26,367 nt of DNA from Amoebophrya sp. AT5.2 (Eukaryota > Sar > Dinophyceae > Syndiniales > Amoebophryaceae), in the NCBI GenBank assembly GCA_005223375.1, contig RXOD01004195.1, forward strand, positions 1-26,367. Direction: 5' to 3'. Below are positions 19,201 through 23,756 of the stretch, piece by piece; the stretch's first letter is position 1; each line of letters begins with the position of its first letter. The notes under the pieces are model-generated. The model was not told the origin of the DNA. It was given only the letters and a program-made list of their open reading frames with translations, and ran no database searches. A program made the translations under genes and the position numbers.

Positions 19201-19800
19201 CGTAGTGGTGGGAACCGTTCCACCGTTTCCGGACGCAGAGGAACTATTCCCTCCTGCAACAGGGGCGTCATCCGGACCCACCTGGACCTCTCCTTTCCCG
19301 TCGACGGGTGTAGCAGTCTTCACGGGATCCCCTCGCGAGCGGCCCACGCCTTTCGTCGTGGGTCTGCCTCCACTCCGCCAGTTCAGGTCCGCTTCACCTC
19401 GAGTCCCTCCCTTAGACTTCGCCCCACCTTTATCCGGCGGCTCGGGCTGCAAAGGCGCGCTGGATACTGCGCCAGTGGGTGACGTTTCACGCGGAGTGTT
19501 AGTCCCGCTTCGCGATCCACCAAACATCACGCACGCTGACGCTACGTCTTCTCTCGTCAGTTGAGTCAGCTCCCGCTTCCGGACCGGGTCGTCCCGCAGG
19601 TTCGCGCGAAGTTCACGGGGCACGTCGGTGTCTTCGATCGAGGTAGCCACCCAGGGGCTCTCCCCTTGCTTCCGACACGACCAGCTGAACAACCCCCTGT
19701 CACCTCCCACTTCCCGTAGGAATAGAGACGATCCGCGATATCCAATCCGCTCGAAGTAGCGATCCCCGTGCTTGAAAAGGCTCCCTTCTGGCGGGGCCAT
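7201..19800 (-). CDS. Giant Gag-protease-RT(palm) polyprotein, 4199 aa to the TGA
   Basis: Start chosen at the ATG at 19800 (MAPPEG), 5 nt after the stop of the upstream frame; the frame is open from about 19938. Rough residues from this ATG: Ser/Pro/Gly-rich 60-420; coiled coil 426-867 with a 35-aa tandem repeat; capsid-like helical region 1292-1497; basic KGKGKSRGKKGGGKKG about 1620-1645, then CGKQH and CVFC Cys/His pairs to about 1735; Pro-rich linkers; duplicated domains A and B between 2030 and 2653; hydrophobic helices 2805-2828 and 2857-2906; Cys-rich region; VMWDSGCATG protease-like motif with Asp 3425; acidic region; hydrophobic stretch 3856-3877; RT motif A Asp 3925 and motif B about 3960. 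The last 230 residues are an insertion inside RT. About 1,900 residues between Gag and protease have no family I recognise. Confidence 0.85.
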   Translation of the reverse strand: MAPPEGSLFKHGDRYFERIGYRGSSLFLREVGGDRGLFSWSCRKQGESPWVATSIEDTDVPRELRANLRDDPVRKRELTQLTREDVASACVMFGGSRSGTNTPRETSPTGAVSSAPLQPEPPDKGGAKSKGGTRGEADLNWRSGGRPTTKGVGRSRGDPVKTATPVDGKGEVQVGPDDAPVAGGNSSSASGNGGTVPTTTAEPPKPGTCAPQIRVDPGIILQTVFGGLGRGGSIEANVPKKASQKAGPSSAAASRSSLSADTTGTAPPSGLVAAPVNPTSPEGGLLIESPPSTDRPRSSSSKRVSVSAAAQEGSGSPGETGSPLPKRASRAGSSSSFVADIRVLEQPTPATQGDVEVTAMDSDDFMDPKEKDEGLGSSSMESAEADQLAEWYNTEGDEVSSISSGIMSRPGVKGGVGSAVHPDAVDDERRREIDTLKAEIVRQQAEQEKKMKQQMEGLQQKMVEQQTEYRDALESVIRGNEQSVTNREEAFASELQNRELMIRKQFEVELAQQQENQREAYRAEAVERLSQQKVELESHHQSTVQQLQASQQVVLVSARSEGALEARRALETELQQKLAAQKVEFDSLAWESARTEGGLEARQALELELQQKLAAQKVEFDSLAQTKVAQAQTEHRQQLAHLETARTEAARERQMLDARAQANQQALLTRVDNSNARAGQLEKELAEVRARQAAAETVGARAQADRGELQIRATTANARADRLEKELDEALSRQAAAEQKLTEIEFQSVRDDKSQIGDEEEQQALVLREAELRLRDDECRTLGVQVVGLEARLDLSQKASAGQERELLAERRLRMERETASERALAAERKLRNEIELTAKAQADGHAKTLAEIERRSALLEAKERRSRGNASPSGGAKEVKKGRADLEDRIGAQLEGVVSALAQLPDAVRNATQGTTAVGPVASPEGVSGGLLVTDEAQQYQQSHTLLPGGSPGIRPAPGLSATPVNPFLEQIQRAFEDHRTATDQAIQASIAEQKKEQDRVRNDINQALDAVALKLGGNQEGRPPITSQPTDDLNCTADFGTTGHPYDGGAQRRRLLRREEERGGAIIPGDRKIYGDGEGEHPNREGRAPGKPEFEERGGAVFGFRGTIAWLGKEQERVVKGQLSDAAKADVVMRLQKYQNNVREALSYRFICAGKDYSSFCDGVDDDTYRSSRVPSRTDGDATKVGTAQRAYRRLEFREEMRGFYHLRADQDGAGASSSSAGLCGRRNEVFASPEQIDQIRDKCVPDELPRSWPVCKSLQTLVSNAVRRRATVTRTGNTSLPPLALVAPVCKDTLKETAAHPIKFIENLEQRLKFYAAYDFDPTALETMKFESKEAKSAYTRVEGTAYQPDQELCQFMDFELGLASDCELDYQSALSSLLRDRYIPTDRAYDSTVTAHNDWADAHRRQQKKIEEYGYYAPPPKLGSACFNAIVLGPGVLSYHFIEQLSIQLQTAKKNEARFEGRQFDPNEPVIITLEEVLQWCEGKGEAVNSTLGRKITRRPKGSSSWGGSSSGTGSRGQKRFDGGSFCGFDAGFDGLQNAQEELFLSFGRLGLAPDGSAFAGYRSGHSTIYNNAGVEIQDLSENGGLLAIDCDAHTYEEELASDETDRERLAMADRVKGAALKGKGKSRGKKGGGKKGHASSAKGNTESPGAVTGAAGENRAKGKGGGPAWKSRLVCGKQHSSEVHSAFDVLVGVNIAAGTGVIVMKGCVFCMEKRLGLMAKVNSVDVWICPGSLQDRRMKLTKKDLPTGQLCGRRTKASEPSALSAKVTAVCRSGEDAFRKFLEEGRSGELKAVPKDVGYLDQAIARAKAAPSVAMDGSKKEAMRAYLYSVGTEDEWDFLADYWWLLQASLDGDLHGAYAAARVHDNTEYERILNELSGGEYDDAAVVYRAGTAVQLPALPQPGPPGAATRVVPPAPGEPTADTPAPRIDDVFSKLQPSILPTETRPSAGVPAPAPPGGATSSNFYKHLGAGNFSNTLGGELKTTLTPADPNLGRGCNRYYSSMRSGNIEEESRPAPCLGSRAGWRLKDYLCSELQEVQEPVDRDTLNDAHWRALAGGCRHNGIRQFADVRGRVYRDIGTQFAVWSRRVLVHTPSSNRLDAPNVDWDSCRTWSTIVVEEPLPWWEEQSSEAGALVPSAVVAAASSSSAAVGLGGGTAAEGPVNSTGDVSGGNRLQPLPREIPASNLGTRSYSKDSRLSIRAVVGQSPRGGTFRGFREQTWSRSAVPGVVIVHEEVAAERFSDPDWDLHRDTNQREGRLAFDDGCGRRFVRVFFDRGGKDVYYWMEWVAVDAESERIVTRDEYGRRLREHQAAGTEEGLDRLARWYRGEPNKAEDAPKPHPTGASPLWGKPDEVAGWRAYWAREVDKCGGSEVQNELKVDLRRPSKGKVFEGFHGRVQWSRSPVPGIIIAYTEVAEEIVYDEGWNRVRRDAEDEFQLCFEYEDLHYTKFAVLVQPGGLHRWWERKIVDTARGLPEIVPPTKYHQMLRANSSPQNLLDQSRHANQGWPETPAVCGKYYVGDPYHAPVEMKGPEHVVAGRVWGSTADLARWEKEHPAPAAESKVPEGWEICHYWTDDLVQVLEDVGVDILQDAAWQQLARRCAERKQRRFVDKAGRVFCNIGNDPPAWNRRYLMHMSSGEKLDAPDVDWGRCSGALVALSRPVDGSPRAKPVATGGWIRGARPEPAGPVAASPRPGVEEVARGVEPTLTPPAIGVPLPTLQAETDHKPGSDVIGGGDAGPPSQAAAEPGKKVWKPPTAAKRKQKERDCRLIKIPDTTAPGVILVLGKNELHLEGRSTPTDRSVSNLTLLVLLTLYLIFVSVGGYAGAVHVCCHAAADRGGQSLVGKPQLPSAERSRTLIGVLFWCFVSVWGWLAVAGDSVTVIGAALLFEILWWGARVGIAVLVRTIEEDATSETRRTTIYDNDCIEHNGEGRPNSRGANFFLDHGWFASLDELATRGYEVGVSYVDVSCELTGIFAETKGETFDQFTQRCGYEPLDKTRWDSRFVRAKLPLKEELARPKLGSRINYVVHRVAVSQQVEQKYLLGRISENVERFLHGISYDTEEKDWGDRARTVVIILLEFQSTDTDLEKLCCDARLKMQQTIQNMTHLKSEVRAQFDSGTYLVAARAGQGDEAERGFVRNLLQTVGHEDDYYQYGVGLSLEQAASLQQREDLCLLPRDRGSAGTRDYDGVWQTTGQKCSLSMRDRGVCHFEVEGGLGSRVLRQLLSGGNPLCNLTEDRLLTGRLTTGESDTGFVRELKRRTHYAQPEIKAAADQTYAQGQWLEAQRTGDRDRPAFGPEPPPSDGTPVGAESRGRSRRSCRRGIAGWISRGPFGRALRWCHNLLLDLDGFAVAGNDAGQRYGRESSCEYSAEQLAKLANEACMQIGMSPNGRTVQVKSDPLSNRTYLAAHSETGATPVTQVMWDSGCATGRIPSGHMLGNLYFFATFGLPFVVIDGVQEKAHFGTPDAGAQSESCKVATVFLWFAGHTAAADGSMRFSGIGSNSGLRVPDGAVPGGSRELVEERDFFDHLQKGIIYSRIVGHDTEQRGAQVMVVSWLFEDDSLAGGHATMARMGYAMGSSGTIADQYGAYLFTHLYSVALSRVVPTYVLRTPLRERNQSYNELLKESVGRKGQQISAVELRSLAEKKCGKVEAPPTRHCRILAGLQEETPPLQQTVTPGGTYNRLCSYKEEETRVAEDEEDLPPLGLLARGAGRLQKLFTQTGVRRARFAVDPVLRWSGPLLDEVAGDKLDEDEELQSTNFHRVSYYEGETESNGFRSHGRVLEQHQKAYSDDEASDTDSEDDDRDFCARAARPAVSELNLSAEQEEAGDAWSKDREGIDRDAKRVRALGPTAFGWKLIVLVCGLIFALLAEYVEAIDAADPGRNVFKVPNRGTGKLTQEQTRIAIKNLLASDAKECEGVCQKDMAKGFSQFHLSTRLRRFTGWVCRSVVRSPRRLFLGVRWAPQLFCASSQLTFGTVRDPCIGFEAFDKGREFFSEASLAAAETEFASKYGAAHIVGNEGDVFSKFNEGEVFSCDESYRRAHPPDEPVAAPADADWTACTEPLPDVGTCPVFDMEDGETAGEAREMTFGEKLSFLELEEPDGFLRGCLRGLRDKAAEGKSIAEQGGQVVFGWVKTTGNRMCDTVFRSAAEVAAAAGFTDACDVLLATNPFLQNNAPARSEEQRAAQQRLRERIKGVL
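7203..7890 (-). other. Insertion of about 190 codons between RT motifs B and C
   Basis: Motif B and YVDD are about 243 codons apart; Ty3-like RTs have roughly 40-60. The extra segment is open and acidic (for example MEDGETAGEAREMTFGEK) and ends in a charged helix before the TGA. It could be a lineage-specific insertion or an unspliced intron. Confidence 0.6.
7870..8060 (-). other. RT palm motifs A and B
   Basis: QKDMAKGFSQFHLS (Asp codon 8028-8026) followed by RRFTGW matches motif A and the next strand. FLGVRWAPQLFCAS (about 7929-7890) matches motif B, where G....P..F is typical. Both lie at the end of the first ORF, before the TGA. Confidence 0.75.
9100..9560 (-). other. Aspartic protease-like segment
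   Basis: VMWDSGCATGRIP (Asp codon 9528-9526) fits the retropepsin D-[ST]-G active-site motif with a hydrophobic strand before it, and FVVIDG follows. Its place between Gag-like and RT sequence is right for a protease. A clear flap and the second hydrophobic-G motif are not evident. Confidence 0.45.
11082..11388 (-). other. Two or three predicted membrane helices inside the polyprotein
   Basis: LTLLVLLTLYLIFVSVGGYA (about 11388-11320) and a hydrophobic run starting TLIGVLFWCFVSVWGWLAVA and continuing to LVRTI (11232-11082) are long enough for one plus one or two transmembrane passes. They are followed by a Cys-containing region. An envelope-like or membrane-anchor role is possible but unproven. 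Confidence 0.6.
11842..12101 (-). repeat. Duplicated domain A, copy 2
   Basis: Second A domain with AGRVFCNIG and KLDAPDVDWGRC, matching RGRVYRDIG and RLDAPNVDWDSC of copy 1. It closes the A-B-B-A series. Confidence 0.75.
12388..12665 (-). repeat. Duplicated domain B, copy 2
   Basis: Second B domain, beginning near KVFEGFHGRVQWSRSPVPG. It aligns with copy 1 through the P-G-[VI]-[VI]-I core, the acidic turn and the final aromatic cluster. Confidence 0.75.
12920..13205 (-). repeat. Duplicated domain B, copy 1
   Basis: About 95 residues containing WSRSAVPGVVIVHEEVAAE and a later YYWMEW. Its partner (12388-12665) has WSRSPVPGIIIAYTEVAEE and HRWWERK. The predicted character is beta-rich and the family is unknown. 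Confidence 0.75.
13452..13712 (-). repeat. Duplicated domain A, copy 1
   Basis: About 87 residues with the shared pattern D.L.DA.W..LA..C, F.D..GRV...IG, W.RR.L.H..S and LDAP.VDW..C. The partner copy is at 11842-12101. The family is not recognised. Confidence 0.75.
14600..14944 (-). other. Nucleocapsid-like basic and Cys/His region
   Basis: KGKGKSRGKKGGGKKG (about 14944-14890) is followed by CGKQHSSEVH, CVFC and WICPG (to about 14600). Lys/Gly runs next to Cys/His pairs suggest RNA binding. No canonical CCHC knuckle is present. Confidence 0.4.
15310..15925 (-). other. Gag capsid-like region
   Basis: A helical region (IKFIENLEQRLKFYAAYDF ... TLEEVLQWCEGKGEAV) follows the coiled coil and precedes the basic Lys/Gly tract. 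This is the position and character of a retrotransposon capsid and nucleocapsid. The identification rests on context and composition, not a clear motif. Confidence 0.4.
17200..18525 (-). other. Long coiled coil
   Basis: About 440 residues rich in Glu, Gln, Ala, Arg and Leu with heptad-like spacing and few Pro or Gly. Likely an oligomerisation rod at the N-terminal side of Gag. Confidence 0.75.
17930..18139 (-). repeat. 35-codon tandem repeat in the coiled coil
   Basis: Two adjacent 105-bp units share ELQQKLAAQKVEFDSLA exactly and LEAR-ALE nearly so. A whole number of heptads (5 x 7) keeps the coiled-coil phase. Confidence 0.85.
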
Positions 19801-19805
19801 CTTGA

Positions 19806-20819
19806 TCAGGCTGCAGGCAGCCAAACGCGGTGAACCGGGTATCGAGACAGGAAGAAGACTACTCCACGGCAATATCTGCTGAGGAGACGGAGACCTGACG
19901 ACCACCCCGCAGCGAGGTTCTGGAGAACCCAGCGAAGGTCACGGTAGAGGTCTGAGAGCGGCCCGCGCAGCGTGGAGTCGAGGACCAAGAGGAAAGACCC
20001 GGCCTTCGATACCCAGCGGGGAATTATGTCCGCCCACGCGTAGTGCAGTAGGTTCCGAGTAGTGCGGGCACGAACGGTTTCCGCCTTGGTGTAGGCGATA
20101 TAGAGCTGGAAGAGCCGACAAACTTCGGTCCGGACCGGTGACCAGTGGGTCGAAGGGACCAGACACTCGATCGGCAGGGGCTTCACCCCGTCTCTCCACC
20201 CGACGCTGGGATTGTAGCGGTTCAGGTGGAAACTGGACTCCAACTCCCAAAAATACAGGAGCAGATCGTCGGTGGGCAGGTTTGTTTCCCCGACGTGCAG
20301 CTGGACGTGCGCGCTCAGCCACGACGCGTCAACCGGAAGCCCGCGCAGAAATAGTCGCGCCCTCTCGATGATAGGTCCAGCTGTTGCGATGAGGAACCCG
20401 AAGTCAGTTCCGAGAGTTTGGTACCCCGACCAGAGGTGATGAAGCAGCTCCTTCACAGTAGCGCAGTCGCGGCTCCCAAGCTGGGCGACCCGTGACTCAA
20501 CTGCTACGTGGTCGAGATCCGGTGTGCTGGGCTGAGAAAAACTGACACAGTCGAAAAGCCCACGTCCCACCCAGTCCCGAAGGATGGCGCCGCAAAGGTC
20601 GGGAGATGTCGCGTAGCTCCACAAACTGTTCACGCAAACCCGCTCCGCCTGGTAGGTACCAAAGCAGGTCAAGGATGACACCACTCGAGCCGAAAAGTAG
20701 CAGTTATGCCGGTCTTCGAAATATCGCACGTACTGCTGTACTCGTCCTCCAACTAGACGGCGCGCGGTACTCAGTCTCGAAGTCCGTGAAGCGACGTGAT
20801 CGACGGTTACGCGTCCCAA
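19806..20819 (-). CDS. Upstream frame of 337 codons, no ATG, unknown function
   Basis: The frame is open from about 20837 to a TGA at 19806. It contains no methionine codon; the only start candidate is TTG at 20819. Composition looks protein-like: Trp, Leu, Phe and Arg rich, few Lys, with hydrophobic segments such as GSFLLVLDS and GVVFFLSRY. It overlaps the polyprotein frame for about 130 nt (19806-19938), and a -1 shift would enter it; the stop lies 5 nt before the polyprotein ATG. No slippery heptamer is evident in the overlap. It contains GRGLFDCVSF, similar to the C-termini of the two smaller upstream ORFs. It may be expressed by splicing, a near-cognate start or frameshifting, or not at all. 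Confidence 0.45.
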   Translation of the reverse strand: MGRVTVDHVASRTSRLSTARRLVGGRVQQYVRYFEDRHNCYFSARVVSSLTCFGTYQAERVCVNSLWSYATSPDLCGAILRDWVGRGLFDCVSFSQPSTPDLDHVAVESRVAQLGSRDCATVKELLHHLWSGYQTLGTDFGFLIATAGPIIERARLFLRGLPVDASWLSAHVQLHVGETNLPTDDLLLYFWELESSFHLNRYNPSVGWRDGVKPLPIECLVPSTHWSPVRTEVCRLFQLYIAYTKAETVRARTTRNLLHYAWADIIPRWVSKAGSFLLVLDSTLRGPLSDLYRDLRWVLQNLAAGWSSGLRLLSRYCRGVVFFLSRYPVHRVWLPAA

Positions 20820-21854
20820 GGGTGCTCGGTCGGCCCATCAGGGGCGACGGTCATCGTCGGGAGAAGTAAAAAGTTAGCGTCGCGTCCGCAAGCCTCGGTG
20901 TTTACCGGATCAGTAGGTCAGGGATGAAGAGACAGAGGAAGCCTCTCTACCCGTTTCTCCAGGGTAGTCCTACTAGTTGGTCGGCGTCCGACGGCAGCAA
21001 CACAGGTAGTGCAAGATCAGGTGGAGACAATCGGAGCGGTAGCTGCTGTTGTTCACCGTTTCTGTGGGCGTGCGGAGAAGCGTGCGCAGGCGCTGGCTCT
21101 CCTCGAAAAATCCTCTAGCTGCTTCTGAGTTTCAGTTGAAGCCTCTCTACCCGTTTGTCCCGGGTCGTTGTCGCAGCAGGAACAGCGGGGCACCGCAGAA
21201 ACGAGCGGTGAAGCCGGTCCGGTGTCGCGAGGACGACAGCACGGTGGAGCTAGGAGGTGAGGTATTTCTGGGGCGGTGACACACTGGTCCACGGCCGATG
21301 GTGTATTTGCGATGCGTTTATCCAAAAATTGTATTCCAAAACTTGTTTCAAAACCAGGACAGGCAGTGCAGCACAAACAGGTCCTTGTAGTCTTGTCGTT
21401 GAACGTGTCGTAAAAGTTGTAGGAAAGTAGACTTAACCACAAGAAAGTAATCAAATAATCGAGTAGAAGGTCCCCTAGTTTCCTGCGCAGCAAAAGGATT
21501 GCGGTCTCGAGTTAGTCGGTTTCAACCAGACGCAGGCGCAAAACCGGAGGAGACGAAGAAATGCTTCTGGTTTCCCAACGTTACGACGACGCTAACAGGT
21601 GCTGTATCTCTAACGCGCTAAGGATCTGCGACGCAGGACGGAACCTTCCTTCACTTCCAGAGCAGACCACCAACGATTTCGGTGAGAGGTGTAAAACGCG
21701 TAGGAACGTGGTCTCGGAACAACACAAACTGCCTCTGATCCTCCGACTTAGAGGAAGTCCCGCGGTCGAACTATTCGCGCGACGGCCGGTCTTGTGATGT
21801 CAGGCGAGGTGGTAGTACAAATCTCCGTTTGTCTGTTTGCGAGGTTGGAATCAA
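20820..21854. other. Leader region without a convincing gene
   Basis: About 1 kb with stop-rich frames. A Cys-rich minus frame at 21493-21053 starts only with TTG and is not supported. The region holds a 19-bp direct repeat (20938-20956 and 21138-21156). Confidence 0.5.
20938..21156. repeat. 19-bp direct repeat pair, 200 bp apart
   Basis: GAAGCCTCTCTACCCGTTT occurs exactly at 20938-20956 and 21138-21156, each followed by a similar TCC..GGGT stretch. The function is unknown; it may be a regulatory element or a remnant of duplication. Confidence 0.7.
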
Positions 21855-22349
21855 TCAGGCGAAGCTAGCGGCGTCGAAGACTCCCGCGAGCACCAGGTCC
21901 TGCAGCTGTTGCGCGAAGACGCAAGCGGCAGTGTCTATCCCAAGCTTCACTCGTTTGATGATTTTCAATTCTCCCGCAGTCGACGAGGTGTGGTAGTTCT
22001 TCTTCTTGAGCGCACGGGCGGCACCAGGGCAGACCCCGTCGAAGCCGGGCCCGCTGAAACACCCGCCGTCGAGGACACGCGGCCCTTCCACGATACTCTT
22101 CAGCTGGAGAAAACCCCTCGCAGCGTCCTGCTGTCCCACACCCTCGTACTCCAGAGGAGGGAAACGCTCGTCCAACAGGTACTGCGCCAACACCGCGTCG
22201 AAAGCACGGTGCTCAGTCGACGCGTGCCCCCGGCCACACCGCGAGTACAACGGGTGCGACTTCTTCGGCCACTTCGAGTGCAAATCCCCCAGTGCCTCGG
22301 TAAGAGGGCGAGGGTTAACCGGCACGGGTTTCGAGTGCGAGGAGGGCAT
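21855..22349 (-). CDS. Hypothetical 164-aa leader protein
   Basis: Starts with ATG at 22349 (MPSSHSKPVP). The N-terminal half is basic and Pro-rich. The middle has a helical FDAVLAQYLLDERFPPLEY segment, then a Gly-rich stretch, then KIIKRVKLGIDTAACVFAQQ. The C-terminus LVLAGVFDAASFA resembles the end of the next ORF upstream in transcript order (LVRKGVFDWCTFKKL). It lies on the coding strand between the 5' LTR and the polyprotein, where giant Ogre-type elements also carry an extra ORF. The family is not recognised. Confidence 0.5.
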   Translation of the reverse strand: MPSSHSKPVPVNPRPLTEALGDLHSKWPKKSHPLYSRCGRGHASTEHRAFDAVLAQYLLDERFPPLEYEGVGQQDAARGFLQLKSIVEGPRVLDGGCFSGPGFDGVCPGAARALKKKNYHTSSTAGELKIIKRVKLGIDTAACVFAQQLQDLVLAGVFDAASFA

Positions 22350-22591
22350 GCTGTTTCGTGGTCCGCTGAAGCTCGAAGGAAGAGGAAACTACTACACCAC
22401 TTTCAACCTGATCTGGTCCCTGAACAGAAAGATGGAAAACCGTGGTCATTGTGTGAATATCGGTTCGTCGTGGTGAAAACAAACACTACTGCAGTCCTGG
22501 ATGTACTACAAATCGGAACAGCGAGAAGACGCGGCATTCCAGCAGACGCGGAAGAACCCGGGATCTCGTACGGTCTGAACGGCGGATCTGT

Positions 22592-23098
22592 TCACAGTTT
22601 CTTGAAAGTACACCAGTCAAAAACTCCCTTCCTCACGAGTTTGGAGAGTTTGCCATTCGCCGGATCGTTCTCCGGTACTCCGACACGGGCGCGCAGCTGC
22701 TTGTTCTCGTCCACCAGTCGGCGGATGATTTTGTTGCGGGCCGAGATCCGTTCCTCGAGTTTCAAGACGTGCTCGCGTTTGTCGCCGAGACGGTCGGTCA
22801 GATCGTTGATGTAACGACTCAGCTGGGAAATCTCTCCTCCGCGACTCGCCGCGATGTCCCGCGTACTCTTCAGCTGGTTGGTGACGTCCTCGGAAGTGGA
22901 CAACAGTTTGCGGATGAAACACTCGAGGGCTCCGCTGCGGTCCGTGATGAAAAGCAATTCGTTGGCGATGGCTAACCACCCCTCCTCAGTGATCCGACGC
23001 CCGTCCGTAGCTCCAGGATCTTCGAAGGGGAAGAGCGCCGGGTCCTCGAGATTCAGGACACGGCGAAAATGCCCCGGATAATCGCGCGGTGGGTCCAT
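22592..23098 (-). CDS. Hypothetical 168-aa coiled-coil leader protein
   Basis: ATG at 23098 in a good context (A at -3, G at +4); the frame also extends upstream to a GTG. First ORF after the 5' LTR. The N-terminus (MDPPRDYPGHFRRVLNLED) is followed by a helical region and, from about residue 85, a coiled coil (INDLTDRLGDKREHVLKLEE, then RRLVDENKQLRARVGV). It ends LVRKGVFDWCTFKKL. It may help particle assembly or bind RNA; this is inference from the coiled coil and position only. Confidence 0.55.
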   Translation of the reverse strand: MDPPRDYPGHFRRVLNLEDPALFPFEDPGATDGRRITEEGWLAIANELLFITDRSGALECFIRKLLSTSEDVTNQLKSTRDIAASRGGEISQLSRYINDLTDRLGDKREHVLKLEERISARNKIIRRLVDENKQLRARVGVPENDPANGKLSKLVRKGVFDWCTFKKL

Positions 23099-23526
23099 TT
23101 CGCGGTTCCGGAAAAACAGAAGGTTTGGCACGCCTGGTAGTAGCTGTTATCGAGCAACCTACTGTTAACCCCGACGAGGTTGAACTTCTGCATCCTGTGG
23201 CCAGGCAACGAAGTGAAGAGGAGGAATGAACGAAGCAAGACCCAATTCGTTGTAGACCCAGAGGTGAACCGGAGCTCGTCGCGGGCGTTAACGCAGGAAT
23301 CGGTACTGTTCCACCCCAACTTCTCCACCACTTATGGGAATCGGAAAAATCGTCTTTAGGCTAGGATGGTGGAAACAGGATCGATTTATAGATTTTCAGC
23401 GGAGAACGGCTGAAGTTCGTCTGACCGGATCGGTGGATCGGGTCGGCGGCCGAGGTCGTGCGACGATGAGGCTCGATCGTGGAGATCGACTACTGGCTTG
23501 TTGTTGTTTTAGTCGGAGGACACAGC
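23099..23526 (-). other. 5' leader / inner LTR segment
   Basis: No gene is supported. It contains a candidate primer-binding site at about 23315-23332 and a TATAAAT-like string near 23386-23392 on the coding strand. The LTR inner boundary probably lies in this segment but cannot be fixed because the left LTR copy is cut by the window. Confidence 0.4.
23315..23332 (-). promoter_or_regulatory. Candidate primer-binding site
   Basis: The minus strand reads TGGTGGAGAAGTTGGGGT. It begins with TGG, the complement of a tRNA CCA end, and lies 4 nt after a CA dinucleotide that could end the LTR. The matching tRNA is not identified. Confidence 0.3.
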
Positions 23527-23756
23527 TGTTTCGACGGAGACGGGGTCTCCGTAGACCGGCTCTGCTCGCTTTCACAGCGAAACCAAAGCACGAGCGCGAC
23601 ACTTGTTCAGCGAGCAGACGCCAGCGTGGGTTTTTGTTTTATTTCTTGCTTCGAACTTTCACAGCTCTCACAAAATAGGCTCAAAACTATCCGCGAGCTG
23701 TCCAAAAGTTCAATAGAAATTGTTCGTTTTTCAATCATCAGAGGTATGATCACACC
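23527..23756 (-). repeat. 5' LTR (the part matched by the left copy)
   Basis: This is the second copy of the terminal repeat and marks the upstream end of the minus-strand element. The outer end is sharp: to the right of 23756 the sequence is unrelated to what follows the left copy. The inner end is not defined by comparison. If the primer-binding-site candidate at about 23315-23332 is real, the LTR would extend left to about 23336 and measure about 420 bp. Confidence 0.9.

Larger units (their letters stand above)
1..23756 (-). mobile_element. Giant LTR retroelement, partial at its 3' LTR
   Basis: The two terminal direct repeats (1-230 and 23527-23756) flank about 19 kb of minus-strand coding sequence that contains RT, RNase H, DDE integrase and Gag-like motifs. 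The visible length is at least 23.7 kb, in the size class of plant Ogre and planarian Burro Ty3-type elements and far above the usual 5-10 kb. RNase H and integrase resemble Ty3-type enzymes in motif order and spacing. The outer left end is not in the window, so no target-site duplication can be tested. The coding chain carries two lesions, an in-frame TGA at 7201-7203 and a 7-bp duplication at 2729-2742, so this copy is probably not autonomous unless these are recoded. Confidence 0.9.

Noticed and set aside
18290..19564. Plus-strand open frame (424 codons)
   Set aside because: Antisense to the coiled coil and low-complexity N-terminus; Ser/Cys-rich shadow with no motif.
21053..21493. Cys-rich minus-strand frame (146 codons) with a hydrophobic N-terminus
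   Set aside because: Only a TTG start, no methionine, and no similarity to the other leader ORFs. Too weak to call.
21837..22814. Plus-strand open frame (325 codons) opposite the two leader ORFs
   Set aside because: Starts with TTG and has no recognisable motif. The minus ORFs have ATG starts, a coiled coil and a shared C-terminal motif, so the minus reading is preferred.
23281..23340. A tRNA gene ending CCACCA near 23332
   Set aside because: The T-arm register is off by one, no anticodon or D-arm precedes it, and eukaryotic tRNA genes do not encode CCA. A primer-binding site is the better reading.
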